From NCBI GenBank assembly GCA_938082855.1, contig CALKCC010000196.1, positions 1 to 33,653 on the forward strand: a DNA stretch of 33,653 nt. The letters are read 5' to 3'. The DNA is from an uncultured Pirellulaceae bacterium (lineage in GTDB: Bacteria > Planctomycetota > Planctomycetia > Pirellulales > Pirellulaceae). Made by a program: the position numbers and the translations under genes. The notes beneath the pieces were generated by a model that was not told the origin of the DNA, searched no databases, and saw only the letters and a program-made list of their open reading frames with translations. Each line of letters opens with the position of its first letter. Positions within the stretch are counted from its first letter, which is position 1. Positions 1 to 10,200 of the stretch are shown here, piece by piece.

Positions 1-42
1 AATCAAGAAGAGATTAACAAAGGGAATGGGAAGCCGTAGCAT
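1..42 (-). CDS. 5' end of an unknown gene, cut by the window edge
   Basis: An ATG on the minus strand begins two bases after the stop codon of the large exported protein. It opens a frame of 14 codons with no stop up to the edge of the window (reads MLRLPIPFVNLFLI). The near-zero spacing suggests a co-transcribed, translationally coupled next gene. The hydrophobic composition would fit a membrane protein or signal sequence. Fourteen codons cannot prove a gene or a function. Confidence 0.35.
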   Translation of the reverse strand, partial: MLRLPIPFVNLFLI

Positions 43-44
43 GA

Positions 45-3000
45 TTAGGCCTGCTGCTGTTGGGAGTCGTCGAGATTCTTTTCCTTCTCAACGGCGGCCA
101 TAGAAGAATCAAGCTTTAGCAATGCAATGGCTGCAGAATTCGTGTCCTGAGGAGAATTACCCCGTTGAATAGCCGTGGTTTGGACTCGGGGACCGGAAAT
201 AATCCAGTCCAATATGCGAGCAACAACGACGAGTGCTATCCCAAGAAAAGCTGCCTGTATTACCAGCAACATCAATTCCGGCACCCAAACAGCCACCAAC
301 GCACTTACAATACCAACTGAAAAAATCACCATCGGATGCTGCAATACAGGTAGCTTCAAAATAATCAGACCAATACCAAGTACCATTCCAGAAATCCAAA
401 GCAATAATGTGGACCGGCTCGTGATCGAGGCCGCAAGAGTGTCCTCCTCTCCAACCGTCGAAAGCAAGTACTGATTCGTATTTTCAGGCAAAGCCAATTG
501 AGTCGACGCTCCAACCCATTGTTCTAGATCGGATTGCCCCAAGGCGGATGCTCTGAACCAATACAAACCTGACCAGGACCAGTCATACTCCGGAGTCCAC
601 CCCTGCGGTGTACCAAGTAAATGCTGAGTATTGGTCGTAACTATCTGCCAGTACGTTGAACCGCTCATTTTCGAATTGACGACAGTTGGCAATGGCAGGC
701 TTAATTGCTGTGCATCAAAACCACTCCTCATGTACCAAAGCTCAACTCGATAGTCTGACTCTACGTTGGAGGAAGCCAACCGGATGGTCAATTCCTGTTG
801 TGAATCCAGCACAACCAGATCCACTGGGACTCGCTGATTATTAATTGCAACAATCAAGGTCGACGGGTCCACCCCGTGCTGTGGGAATTGAATTCTTAAG
901 TCGGATTCGTTCGTCCGCATTTGAAATGCCAGTCGTTCACGGCATTGGTCATTAAGCAATGCCGTTTGCACCCACCGACGCTGAATCAAAGTCGAAGTAC
1001 GACTGATATCCCGTCGCATCCGCATCTGCACAGGTAAACTTGTCGTCGCATCGGACGCCTGCAATCTCAAACGGTCGCCACTGGATTCCTCTGAAGCAAC
1101 ACCACGGACAACCTGCCACACATCATCCGCAGGTTCACTGACGAAGATATCCTGGGTATTGATTGTGACGTCATTTTGGACAAGTCGTACATCGTCAACC
1201 GCTGGTGACACTAACAGAAAATTGACACGCTGAGAGGAATCCGCCATCAACAAAGGAAGCTGTTCCTGATACTTAAGTATGATGCGTAGAGCTCCCGTAT
1301 ATTCCGCTAACAAGTCCACAGAGATGTTTTCGATTTCCAGTGGTTCACTACCGGATTCCGCATTCTCTGAACTAGGAATGATGCTCCATGGCAACACACT
1401 ACTTCCTGCGGCATCTTCCGACTTCAAGGCTGTCGCCTCAAGGAAGATACGCAAATTCTCAGGTCGACGAATAATGCCTGGCACCGTTAGCGTCAACTGC
1501 CGAACAGGTTCGTAGGCGACTTGATAATCCAATCGCTGTTCAAACGAAGCATATTTTTCTTCCAATTGGATCTTCGTGGTTGAAGCAACCAAGACACTTC
1601 GCTTTCGAATCTTGACCGACCCCGCGACTTTGACAGGCGAGCCTTCCTCAAGATTCGGTTGAGAGAGGTAAACTATTGGCTGTTGTTGATAATTGGATAA
1701 GTCCGGTAACTCTGCGTCCCCAACTGCTGCAGCCAATAGGCCGACGCTGCCTTCCAGATCGGGAATGATTTCGACGTTATCGGCGGGTTGTAGCAGGACG
1801 GTCTGAGTACCGTAGGTGATTCTCGCATTCTGGGCACTGGTTACATTCACTTGAGGAATCACAAGATCCAACAACTGTGATTCACCCTCTTGAGAATCGG
1901 GAAGCTCTCTGCGGGCCCGAATAACTAGCTCGACTTCCCCGCGTGTCTCGGATTCGGAACTAACCAACGGAAACTGTAGAATCCCGTCGACTAATTCAGT
2001 ATCAACCAATTCCAAGACGCCTTCTCGGCTGCGAAAAACCTGATCCAATTCCCATCCGGCCCAGTCTCCTTGAATCTGATACTGCCCCGCACCGGTATAT
2101 AGACATCGCAGCCTGGTCGTCATTCGCAGCTGTGTCGGTGAGACTTCAAGCAAGTACCGAGGCACGATACGAAACTGGTTTTCTCGTTCCTGCAAAGTTC
2201 CAACGATGGTGTAAGCAGTATTGTAGAATTCGAAAGCAACCTGGCGGACGCCTGAATTCGTAGCCATCGATTCCAATTCTCTTGGCGTCCGACGGATATC
2301 GCCACTGGCTTGCCAAACCACATCCCAATTCGAAGTGGTGCTGACGGTCAACGTTCCTGACTGTTTAATCGCGTTGACGACTTCAAACCCCGTAAACGAC
2401 TGATCCAATTCAGAGGAATCCATCGATGCTCGAGGTATCTCCGCCTGAAGCGTCAGCACAAACTCGTTCTCGGGTCGGATGACACTAACTCGGATCCGTT
2501 GACGCTCAATCGGATCCTCTGCTTCTGCTCCGCTCACGCGTGTGACACGATAGGATTGACTGGGAAGATCCAGCAACTGCATGCTCGGTGGCAAATCCAC
2601 TTCAAAGTTAGATATTTCACCACTCAGCGCATTCACCGTAATCGTTGCTGTCGCGCTAATATTGCGATTTTGAAGAACGGTAAATGCAGTATCGACCCGC
2701 GCCTCTAATCGATTCAGAGGCTGAATCATGGCTAAGTTGGAGTCGCTCCAACCGAATACCAGATCACTTGTTTGAAAATCAAAGGCAAACGAAGTCGTGA
2801 CATTCGATGGGGAAGTAACTTTGACATCCAAGTCACCAGCCACTGGTCGAGCCTTACTCAACGGCACAATTAACTGTCGAAACTGACTACGAGCAGCAGG
2901 AAGCGAGAGCATCAACTCGGTGATCTGCCCGGACTGTCGCAATGGCCGAGTCAGATTCAGCGTAAGAACATGCTGACTATTAACAGCCCCCTTCAACCAA

Positions 3001-3548
3001 ACCACATGCCCCAATTGCTTATCCCAGGTAACAAAGAACTCGCCGTTACCGGAATACTTCGGCGCAGAGTTCATGACGCATTTTGATAAGCTCAAAGGAA
3101 TTTTCACCCATTGATCCTGAGTGGCCTGAACCAGTTGAATCCTAAATTCCCCTGTAAAGTTCAGGTGCGTTGGAGTGGCTCGCCCCGCGTAAACCGCCTG
3201 TTCGATTGCAAAGGCGGGAGGAGCATTCTGATCCTCCACATCGTTCTGCTGGTTATAGATCCGTAAATACTCTTCCAGCGATAGGTTGGTCGCAACTTTG
3301 ACCAGATTACCATTCTTGTCCCGTAGCAGAACAATCTCCGTTGGGGCCTTCCGCACTTGCCCGATCTCGCCAGTTTCCACCGCCGGTGTCTCGGCATTTG
3401 GCTGAGCATAGATCGGCAGGGTAAAGACAAACAAAACCATCCACGCCCAAAAGCGGGAACATCGATGGGCAAGACTTGCCGGCCCGACAAGCATAGATCG
3501 TGCGCCAAATTTTAGCGCACTGTCGCTTTGAGCAATCCAATCTTGCAT
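45..3548 (-). CDS. Large exported beta-rich protein with C-terminal membrane helices, unknown function
   Basis: The product is 1167 residues and I do not recognise its family. Near the N-terminus is a clear signal sequence: a hydrophobic stretch around residues 33-47 ending in IYAQ, where cleavage is plausible. About 1000 residues of beta-strand-like, polar sequence with few cysteines follow. Residues 1047-1116 are strongly hydrophobic and could form two or three membrane helices. A short hydrophilic tail ends in a run of four glutamines. This suggests a large periplasmic domain anchored at its C-terminus. The upstream ATG (3548) leaves a long polar leader before the signal. The internal ATG at 3494 (Met19) gives a more conventional signal peptide and an 1149-residue protein, so the true start is uncertain. 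A downstream frame begins two bases after its stop, and the phosphatase gene lies upstream on the same strand behind a probable terminator. Confidence 0.85.
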   Translation of the reverse strand: MQDWIAQSDSALKFGARSMLVGPASLAHRCSRFWAWMVLFVFTLPIYAQPNAETPAVETGEIGQVRKAPTEIVLLRDKNGNLVKVATNLSLEEYLRIYNQQNDVEDQNAPPAFAIEQAVYAGRATPTHLNFTGEFRIQLVQATQDQWVKIPLSLSKCVMNSAPKYSGNGEFFVTWDKQLGHVVWLKGAVNSQHVLTLNLTRPLRQSGQITELMLSLPAARSQFRQLIVPLSKARPVAGDLDVKVTSPSNVTTSFAFDFQTSDLVFGWSDSNLAMIQPLNRLEARVDTAFTVLQNRNISATATITVNALSGEISNFEVDLPPSMQLLDLPSQSYRVTRVSGAEAEDPIERQRIRVSVIRPENEFVLTLQAEIPRASMDSSELDQSFTGFEVVNAIKQSGTLTVSTTSNWDVVWQASGDIRRTPRELESMATNSGVRQVAFEFYNTAYTIVGTLQERENQFRIVPRYLLEVSPTQLRMTTRLRCLYTGAGQYQIQGDWAGWELDQVFRSREGVLELVDTELVDGILQFPLVSSESETRGEVELVIRARRELPDSQEGESQLLDLVIPQVNVTSAQNARITYGTQTVLLQPADNVEIIPDLEGSVGLLAAAVGDAELPDLSNYQQQPIVYLSQPNLEEGSPVKVAGSVKIRKRSVLVASTTKIQLEEKYASFEQRLDYQVAYEPVRQLTLTVPGIIRRPENLRIFLEATALKSEDAAGSSVLPWSIIPSSENAESGSEPLEIENISVDLLAEYTGALRIILKYQEQLPLLMADSSQRVNFLLVSPAVDDVRLVQNDVTINTQDIFVSEPADDVWQVVRGVASEESSGDRLRLQASDATTSLPVQMRMRRDISRTSTLIQRRWVQTALLNDQCRERLAFQMRTNESDLRIQFPQHGVDPSTLIVAINNQRVPVDLVVLDSQQELTIRLASSNVESDYRVELWYMRSGFDAQQLSLPLPTVVNSKMSGSTYWQIVTTNTQHLLGTPQGWTPEYDWSWSGLYWFRASALGQSDLEQWVGASTQLALPENTNQYLLSTVGEEDTLAASITSRSTLLLWISGMVLGIGLIILKLPVLQHPMVIFSVGIVSALVAVWVPELMLLVIQAAFLGIALVVVARILDWIISGPRVQTTAIQRGNSPQDTNSAAIALLKLDSSMAAVEKEKNLDDSQQQQA
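3500..3520. promoter_or_regulatory. Perfect inverted repeat at the start of the large exported protein gene
   Basis: GTGCGC and GCGCAC form a perfect 6-bp inverted repeat around a 9-base A/T-rich spacer. It overlaps codons 10-17 if the gene starts at 3548. If translation starts at 3494 it lies 6-26 bases upstream of the ATG, where it could act as an operator or as a hairpin masking initiation. A related palindrome lies at 14175-14195. The regulatory role is inferred. Confidence 0.35.
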
Positions 3549-3571
3549 TGGCCGATCCGAATAAATTGATA

Positions 3572-3608
3572 TGAGAAAAGACCCACCATAGATGGGCCTT
3601 TTTATTTT
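3572..3608 (-). terminator. Probable intrinsic terminator after the inositol-phosphatase gene
   Basis: AGACCCA (3579-3585) pairs with TGGGCCT (3593-3599), with one mismatch and a 7-base loop. The minus-strand reading continues into TTTTCTCAT, and the plus-strand side has a T-rich run at 3599-3608, so it may work in both directions. It lies about 60 bases past the stop of the minus-strand phosphatase gene and before the next minus-strand gene. Confidence 0.55.
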
Positions 3609-3656
3609 AAATCGGACTGTCGACGAATCAATGAGAAATACTGAATCCCAAGCGGT

Positions 3657-4472
3657 TTATACGCGACTTAAGACTCCAAACATCTGTTCATGCAGGCTCT
3701 GAGTCGCACCCGCTATAAACTTGGCTTCCTGAATCTTCAACGCAGTTCCATCCATAGCCGTTATAGTTCCCCCAGCTTCCCTAACTATCAACACTCCTGC
3801 GGCAATATCCCAGATCTTCACACTCGTAGCCCAGTAACCATCAAGTCCACCCTGGGCAACATAGCAAAGATTAAGAGCCGCCGAACCGAGTCTCCTTAAC
3901 GCTTGGCACTCATAAAGCATTTCTACCCATCGATCAACTTCCTGTGACCCTCGTTCCACACCAGCTGAGAAACTAGCTGCAATTAAGGAGCGGTCCAATT
4001 GTTCACATCCACTATGAGAGATGGGCTCACCGTTGACCCGAGCTCCCTCACCTTGAGTGGCACTATACATGTCGTCCATGACTGGATCATAAACCGCTGC
4101 CACAACCGGATCGCCATAATGCAACAAAGCTATGGAAACACTATAGGTTTGTAGCTTGTGGACGTAATTGGCTGTCCCGTCTAGCGGGTCTATCACCCAA
4201 CAGTACTCCAATTGAGACAAGTCAGTCGAAGCACTTACAATGCGATCCTGACCGGGCAAATCGGACTCCTCGGTCAAATCTTCTTCGCCAAGAAAGTAGT
4301 CGGTGGGCCGTTGTTCCGCAAGAATCTCCAAGATCTTCTTTTGAGACGCAACATCGGCTTCGGTCACCAAGTCCTTCGGCGCCTTTTCTCTGGGATTAAT
4401 CGCATCTTGCATTTGGGCTAATAGAATGCCTGCTTCTCTTGCCGCTTGGGTTGCCAGTGTTTCTAAACTCAT
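3657..4472 (-). CDS. Inositol monophosphatase family protein
   Basis: This is a Mg-dependent phosphatase of the inositol monophosphatase/CysQ superfamily and probably cytoplasmic. With the start at ATG 4472 the protein has 271 residues, normal for the family. The metal-binding motifs are present: GEED at about 62-65, DPLDGT at about 95-100, and WDIAAG at about 221-226, whose Asp completes the site. GSAALNLCYVAQGGLDGY before the last motif is also typical. The ATG at 4472 is preferred over the TTG at 4478 because an AGG lies 7 bases upstream of it. The substrate (inositol phosphate, 3'-phosphoadenosine phosphate or another sugar phosphate) cannot be told from these motifs. The gene is followed by a hairpin terminator and looks monocistronic. 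Confidence 0.92.
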   Translation of the reverse strand: MSLETLATQAAREAGILLAQMQDAINPREKAPKDLVTEADVASQKKILEILAEQRPTDYFLGEEDLTEESDLPGQDRIVSASTDLSQLEYCWVIDPLDGTANYVHKLQTYSVSIALLHYGDPVVAAVYDPVMDDMYSATQGEGARVNGEPISHSGCEQLDRSLIAASFSAGVERGSQEVDRWVEMLYECQALRRLGSAALNLCYVAQGGLDGYWATSVKIWDIAAGVLIVREAGGTITAMDGTALKIQEAKFIAGATQSLHEQMFGVLSRV

Positions 4473-5078
4473 TCTCAAACCTATCTTGGATCCAACGTTT
4501 CTGCTGTATGTTCAATTCAGCATTTCAACTAACTGTCCAATATACCCCAAGTTTCCTTCATCAGACATTGCCACCTAAATACTGTTATTCCAATGTTCAC
4601 GTCAGTTGCCAGATGTCAGAAGCACAAATCCGCTGACGCATTTTTCAGACTAAAAACTGGACATTCGAATGGCACTTGTTATTATCACATTAGATTCCTT
4701 TGTTATGCGAAACTGTGAAATCAGTTATGGAATTCCCCAGTCATGCTTATGACTTCCATTATAAATCGCGATAACAATTGGCCTCTTCTCTGTTCCGGCC
4801 CCGCCGTAATGCCTTGGCATTCGGCGGGGTTATTTTTTTGCCTGCATCCTATTCCTAGCTGCTAGACATTGCATGTAGTCCAGAGCCGAATTTCACATGG
4901 ATGCGATCGCCTCGACTCAGGCATCCAACTGTGCATACGACCACGAAAGTTTCAACGCTTCCATGGAAGAACTCCCTTAAGGCTCACAAGGGGCTCCTTG
5001 ATACGATCCGCCGTTTCAAACATAATTCAATTCTGAAATTCATCTCTAGCCGACCCTCTATTCATTGAACAATTCACC
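4473..5078. other. 600-base intergenic region between divergent genes
   Basis: This gap separates the minus-strand phosphatase from the plus-strand hypothetical gene and should hold both promoters, though no convincing -35/-10 pair was found. Its most distinct element is the plus-strand terminator at 4799-4839. A 27-codon frame at 4669-4752 (+) lies just before it, but nothing supports its translation. No tRNA-like fold was seen. Confidence 0.6.
4799..4839 (+). terminator. Strong orphan intrinsic terminator
   Basis: CCCCGCCG (4799-4806) pairs perfectly with CGGCGGGG (4822-4829). After a one-base bulge the stem continues with AATGC/GCATT around a 4-base loop. TTATTTTTTT follows directly. The T-run is only on the plus side, so it terminates plus-strand transcription. 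No recognisable plus-strand gene lies upstream, because the neighbour there runs the other way. It may therefore end a small RNA or a short unannotated transcript. Confidence 0.85.
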
Positions 5079-5768
5079 ATGTGGACTCTTGAGCAACCGA
5101 AGGCTTTCCTGACAACCGACACCTTACAATGTTCGGTGGACCTGAGTTCGCCTCAGACAGGGATCCGAGCGGTAACGGCACATCAACACGGTTGCTCAGA
5201 GGCGAATTTTTCGCTGTTAAAAATGGGGCTCGAATCCGAAGTCTTAACCGAGTCCTACCAGCGTGGCAACGATCTAATTACTTCGTATGCGTCGAACGAT
5301 CAGCGACCTGCTTCGCCGCAAGTTTATCGCCGAGTTCAGGAACATCCACAGGCCATCGGTCTGGAAACCATCGTCTCATTGCAAACCGATCTACTGGCCA
5401 GCCGTTGCCCAATTCATAGCGTCACCGAGATTTCACACTTTCAGTCGGCAATGATGCGAAGTAGTGAAAATCACTGGCAAACTGCCGAGCCACTTGAATC
5501 TCCGCAAGCCTTGCTCGTCGAAATCGTCGACGAGCTATACTATTTGGAAATTGCTCATCCCACCGATGTCACCGGCTCGTCTTTTTCACAAACGCCGGAC
5601 AAAATCCAGTGGCAGCACACCCTGCTGGATCTTCAATTGGAAAAAGGGGTCATTCGCCGTGCCCGCCTACAAAGCTGGTGGATCAAGGCAACAGAAGAAG
5701 ATGCCCGATCTGTCGCGGATACGTTGATTGAAAACTTTATCGTTTCACCGCCGCCTTTGACAACTTAA
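5079..5768 (+). CDS. Conserved-looking hypothetical protein
   Basis: The protein has 229 residues and no signal peptide or membrane segment, so it is probably cytoplasmic. I recognise no characterised domain. The composition is ordinary for a folded protein. Its middle (about 55-110) is polar with few hydrophobic runs, and an acidic/aromatic segment (LVEIVDELYYLEIAHP) occurs near 145-160. A tryptophan pair (SWWIKA) occurs in the C-terminal third. The stop codon overlaps the stop of the convergent DUF1501 gene, leaving no room for a terminator between them. A strong upstream terminator at 4799-4839 separates it from earlier plus-strand transcription, so it should have its own promoter in 4840-5078. 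The codon pattern and length make it a real gene, but no function is offered. Confidence 0.8.
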   Translation: MWTLEQPKAFLTTDTLQCSVDLSSPQTGIRAVTAHQHGCSEANFSLLKMGLESEVLTESYQRGNDLITSYASNDQRPASPQVYRRVQEHPQAIGLETIVSLQTDLLASRCPIHSVTEISHFQSAMMRSSENHWQTAEPLESPQALLVEIVDELYYLEIAHPTDVTGSSFSQTPDKIQWQHTLLDLQLEKGVIRRARLQSWWIKATEEDARSVADTLIENFIVSPPPLTT

Positions 5769-7237
5769 CTGATTAGCTTCTCAACAACTTTACCGCCCTG
5801 ATCGGTCAGCCGAACATTCAATCCCTTGAATTCATGAATTAACCGGTGGTGATCGAAGCCAAATAACTTCAGAGTTGTCGCGTGGAAGTCATTTACATGG
5901 ACGGCATCTTCCACTGGTGCCCAGCCAATGTCGTCTGTCTTACCGATGACTTGCCCACCTTTGATTCCACCTCCGGCCATCCAAAGGCTATAAGCATAAG
6001 GATGATGATCACGGCCAGTATTCTGCTTATTACCGCCCCGATTTTCACCTAACGGCGTACGGCCAAATTCTCCGGCACAAATAACCAATGTGTCATCCAG
6101 CATGCCCCGCCTCTTCAGGTCTTTCAGTAGACCTGCCACAGGTTGATCTAACATCCCAGCGTTGTAGGATATCTCCGCACTTAAGTTACTGTGATGGTCC
6201 CAGGAAGCATGCATGAGCGTTACAAAACGTACGCCCCGTTCCAGCAATCGACGTGCGAGCAGACAGTTGCGTGAGAACTGACCGTAGACGTTTGCCCCGC
6301 CTCCACGAAAATTCGAATTCGCCGGCTCCTTACGGTCCACGCCATACAGATCCAACGTCTCCTGACTCTCAGAGGTCACATCAATCAATTCCGGAGCGGC
6401 TTTTTGCATACGAAATGCAAGTTCGTAGGAGTTGATTCGACTCGCAATTTCTGTGTCCTGCTGCTTTTCTAAACGTACTCGGTTAAGCGAATTAATCAGC
6501 CCTAACGAATCCTGCTGCATATTCCGCGTATAACCTTTGGGATTATTTAGATTTAAGACAGGCTCTCCATCTCCCCTAAAAACGACTCCTTCATAAGTCG
6601 AAGGTAAAAACCCGCTAGTCCAGTTCGAAACCCCGCCTGAGCTTCCCCGACCAGCTGACAAAACGACATAAGCTGGTAGGTCGTTCGTTTCACAACCTAG
6701 TCCATAAGTCAGCCAAGACCCCATACTAGGCCTACCAAACCTTGGAACGCCTGTGGTCATCATTAACTGGGCCGGATGATGATTGAATGCGTCAGTATGC
6801 ATCGAACGAACCAAAGCGATGTCATCCGCACAAGAACCGATGTTTGGTAATAGGTCGCAAAATTCCGTACCACATTCACCATACGGACGGAATTTTCGGT
6901 CACTTCCCATCAAGATGGCACTTTCCTTCTTAATGAAGGCGAAACGCACTTTGTCGGTTAACTCTTTAGGCAATCCCTGGCCATGTCGTTCCTGCAACAC
7001 TGGTTTAGGATCGTAGAGATCCACATGGCTAGGTGCTCCTGCAAGAAACACAAAGACACATCGCTTGGCCTTTGGGGCAAAATGCCCAAATTTAGGAGTC
7101 AGCGGGTTAGCTTCATCACCACTCACCACACCATCACCTTGCAATAGGGAGGCTAAAGCAACTCCACCCAGTCCACTGGCTGACGAAGTAAAGAAATCAC
7201 GTCGACTCTGTTGTTTCAATTCGTTATTCACGTTCAT
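5765..7237 (-). CDS. DUF1501 family protein, Tat-exported
   Basis: This is a 490-residue DUF1501 protein, a family abundant in planctomycetes and related in fold to the alkaline phosphatase/sulfatase superfamily. The N-terminus carries a twin-arginine signal (SRRDFF, arginines 12-13) followed by a glycine/alanine-rich hydrophobic stretch, so it is predicted to be exported folded by the Tat system. Family hallmarks include FVFLAGAPSHVDLYDPKP near residue 60 and EFGRTP followed by a GRDHHP segment and MAGGGIKGGQVIG in the C-terminal third. It is the distal gene of a two-gene operon, 32 bases after the PSD1-domain gene. Pairing with a PSD1 protein is the usual arrangement and suggests a joint periplasmic role. 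The substrate is unknown. Its stop codon overlaps that of the convergent gene (TTAA at 5765-5768). Confidence 0.95.
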   Translation of the reverse strand: MNVNNELKQQSRRDFFTSSASGLGGVALASLLQGDGVVSGDEANPLTPKFGHFAPKAKRCVFVFLAGAPSHVDLYDPKPVLQERHGQGLPKELTDKVRFAFIKKESAILMGSDRKFRPYGECGTEFCDLLPNIGSCADDIALVRSMHTDAFNHHPAQLMMTTGVPRFGRPSMGSWLTYGLGCETNDLPAYVVLSAGRGSSGGVSNWTSGFLPSTYEGVVFRGDGEPVLNLNNPKGYTRNMQQDSLGLINSLNRVRLEKQQDTEIASRINSYELAFRMQKAAPELIDVTSESQETLDLYGVDRKEPANSNFRGGGANVYGQFSRNCLLARRLLERGVRFVTLMHASWDHHSNLSAEISYNAGMLDQPVAGLLKDLKRRGMLDDTLVICAGEFGRTPLGENRGGNKQNTGRDHHPYAYSLWMAGGGIKGGQVIGKTDDIGWAPVEDAVHVNDFHATTLKLFGFDHHRLIHEFKGLNVRLTDQGGKVVEKLIS

Positions 7238-7269
7238 AATTCAATCCACATCACTGTGTGAAAAAAAGC

Positions 7270-10200
7270 TTACTCTTTGGTAATAAACTCATCTGTGTTT
7301 AAAAGGGCACGAGCCACAGCGACCCATGAGGCAGTCTCCGCCAGACTGGCAGCTTCCGGCATCGGACTTTCACCAAGCACCTCTTTGGCTCCTTGGTCAT
7401 CCTTCGACAATTGCTCCAACTGAGTCTGATAGAACTTGCTCACAATCGTCATTTCATGACGCGTAGGACGTCTGGCAAGACATGTCAGGAAGGCATGATA
7501 AATACGACGCTGAATGTCGTCTTCTACCTTTCCACTCGCTTCAACTTCGGTAACAATTCGCCTCCCCAAGTTCTGAGCACATTCGGTAAAGACGACGTCA
7601 TTCCAAATAGTCAAAGCCTGCAATGGCGTATTACTTCGTGAACGTTTCGCGATACACACATTTGAATCCGGTGCATCAAAGGTCATCAACATTGGGTACG
7701 GGCTTGTACGTTGGAAAAAGGTGTACATACCGCGACGATACCGATTATCCCCTTCACTCGTTTGCCACTTGGCACTGTTGGCATAAGTTAATGCCGAATA
7801 CTCCGCCGGTTGTGGAGGACGGACACTCGGGCCACCGACGGTCTCCACAAACAGACCACTCGCATCCAATGCCAAATCCCGAATAATCTCGGCTTCCACT
7901 CGAGAACGATACTGTCGAGCCAGTAGTTCGTTTTCAGGATCAATTTCGGCAAGCTCCTTACGGTGCGCAGATGTTTGCTGGTACACAGAGCTATTCAGAA
8001 TAATTCGATGCAGATTCTTTAGACTCCAACCATTGTCACGGAAGTGAACTGCCAGCCAGTCAAGCAACAGCGGATGCGTTGGATCAGCACCCTGCATTCC
8101 AAAATCGTCGCTGGTTTCAACGATTCCTCTTCCGAAATAACGCTGCCAAACACGATTAACGGTCACACGTGCCGTCAAAGGATTATCCGGAGACACTGTC
8201 CAATGAGCGAGATCTAATCGAGTCAAACTATCACCTTCGTTAGCGACCCCAGGTAGAACATCAAGCCCTTTGGTCTCGACCTGTTCACCTTTGGTTAGAA
8301 AGTTTCCTCGTAAATGGATGTGAGCCTCACGTGGCGTTGCTAATTCAACGACACTTTGCGCCTTGGTGCCTGGCATGGCCGGTGCTTTGGCTGCATGCTC
8401 TTTTTCTGCAGAAACCAATTGTTGATACGGCTCATCCAATTGTTTGTAGTACGACAGCAGAGTATTTGTTTGCTGTTCGTTGCGGGTTTCCGCCTGAATC
8501 GCCTCGAGTACCTCCGCAGGTGTGCCCTCGAGTGCCAATACTCCATCAAAATCAGCATGACTCAATTTAAAACGGCCGAGATTATGCGTGGATCCCGTTT
8601 CATACTGCTGATTGAGTATCACTCGGAATTCAACTCCACCTTCAAAAGTGATCGCTTCTTCCAACTGGAATACAGCGACGTGCCGCTTTCCGATTTCTGG
8701 AGATACAGCCCAGCCATCTGCGAGATCCTCATTGATCGCTTTGGCAATCTCCCAGTTATCTTGTGAAAAATCCGCAAGGGCACTGCTAATGCTCAACGGT
8801 TGGAATTCATCCTCGCTATCGGCCTTTCGAGCCAGAATTTTGACGTCGGTCAAAACGAAATTGCCGTTTTCTGCGCGTCCTGGCCCTTTCTTGGGAAGTC
8901 GATCATCGGGTAGAACTTCAAGACGAATCCCTGTCAACTTCTGTGCCTTGCCGTCAATCGTATAAATATCCGACCGGACATTTTCTCCTTCCACCAATAT
9001 GGAACCGTCTTCAAGTGTTTTAAATGTCGCTGCATGCTTACCTTGAATCGCGGTGACATCCATCGGCCGCCATTGGTAAACCAAATTTGCATCAACTTCC
9101 AACCATTTTTCCAAGGCTGCCGGCAATTGCTCGGCTTCATATTTCACTCGAGCGGCGACCAGTTTCTCATGGGCCTGATCGTGTTGGCTCTTTTGTGCAT
9201 CATAAGATGCGGCTTCCGCTAACGTCGGAGCTGATACATCCTGTTCGTTGATACTGTTAAAAAACGAATACAGCTGATAGTATTCCCGATGGCTAATCGG
9301 ATCGTACTTGTGGCTGTGACACTGAGCACAACCAACCGTTAGTCCAAGCCAAATTGTGCCAAAGGTGTTCGTACGATCAACCGTTTTCTTTACTCGATCC
9401 TCTTCACGATCAGTTCCACCTTCCGTGTTGTGTAATGTATTGCGATGGAAACCACTCGCAACACGATCACTGACGGATGCTTCAGGTAACATGTCACCTG
9501 CAATTTGTGCAATCGTGAACTTGTCGAAGGGCATGTCTGCGTTCAGTGAATTAATTACCCAGTCCCGATATCGCCAGGCGTGGGGACGTGCTCGGTCTTT
9601 TTCATAACCATCACTATCGGCATAGCGAGCAAGGTCCAGCCAGTGACGTCCCCAACGTTCGCCGTAGTGCGGTGATTTCAGTGCACGATCCACCATTTGC
9701 TGATAGGCATCGGTGCGTTGATCATTCAGATATTCCTCTACCTCCTGAGCTGAAGGTAACAAACCCAACAAATCTAAATAAACTCGACGTATCAAAGTAC
9801 TACGAGATGCTCGGGCTGAGGGGGTTATCCCCTTCTCTTCTAAGCGAGCCAGGACAAACTGATCAACAGGTGTCTTGATCCAATCCTGTTGTTTCACAGG
9901 TGGTAATTCCGGTTGCTCCAGAGTCTGGAATGACCAATGATTCGAGGCAATTGCGATATCGGCCGAATCGGGCCATGACGCCCCCTGAGCGATCCAGTTT
10001 TGAATTAAAGCGATCTGATTTTCCGTTAACGGAGTCCCTTCTCCTTCAGGCGGCATCCGTCCCAAATCTTCATCCGCCCCTTTGATGAGAGTCAGGAGTA
10101 AGCCTTTCTCCACATCACCAGGAACAATGGCTTTGCCATTATCGCCACCAGCCAATGCTCTGGCTCGGTTATCCAATCGCAAGCCACCTTCCTGAGCATC

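Noticed and set aside
4669-4752. 27-codon frame before the orphan terminator as a real gene
   Set aside because: No ribosome-binding site, no recognisable motif and too short to judge. Kept only as a possibility in the finding on the terminator, not as a CDS.
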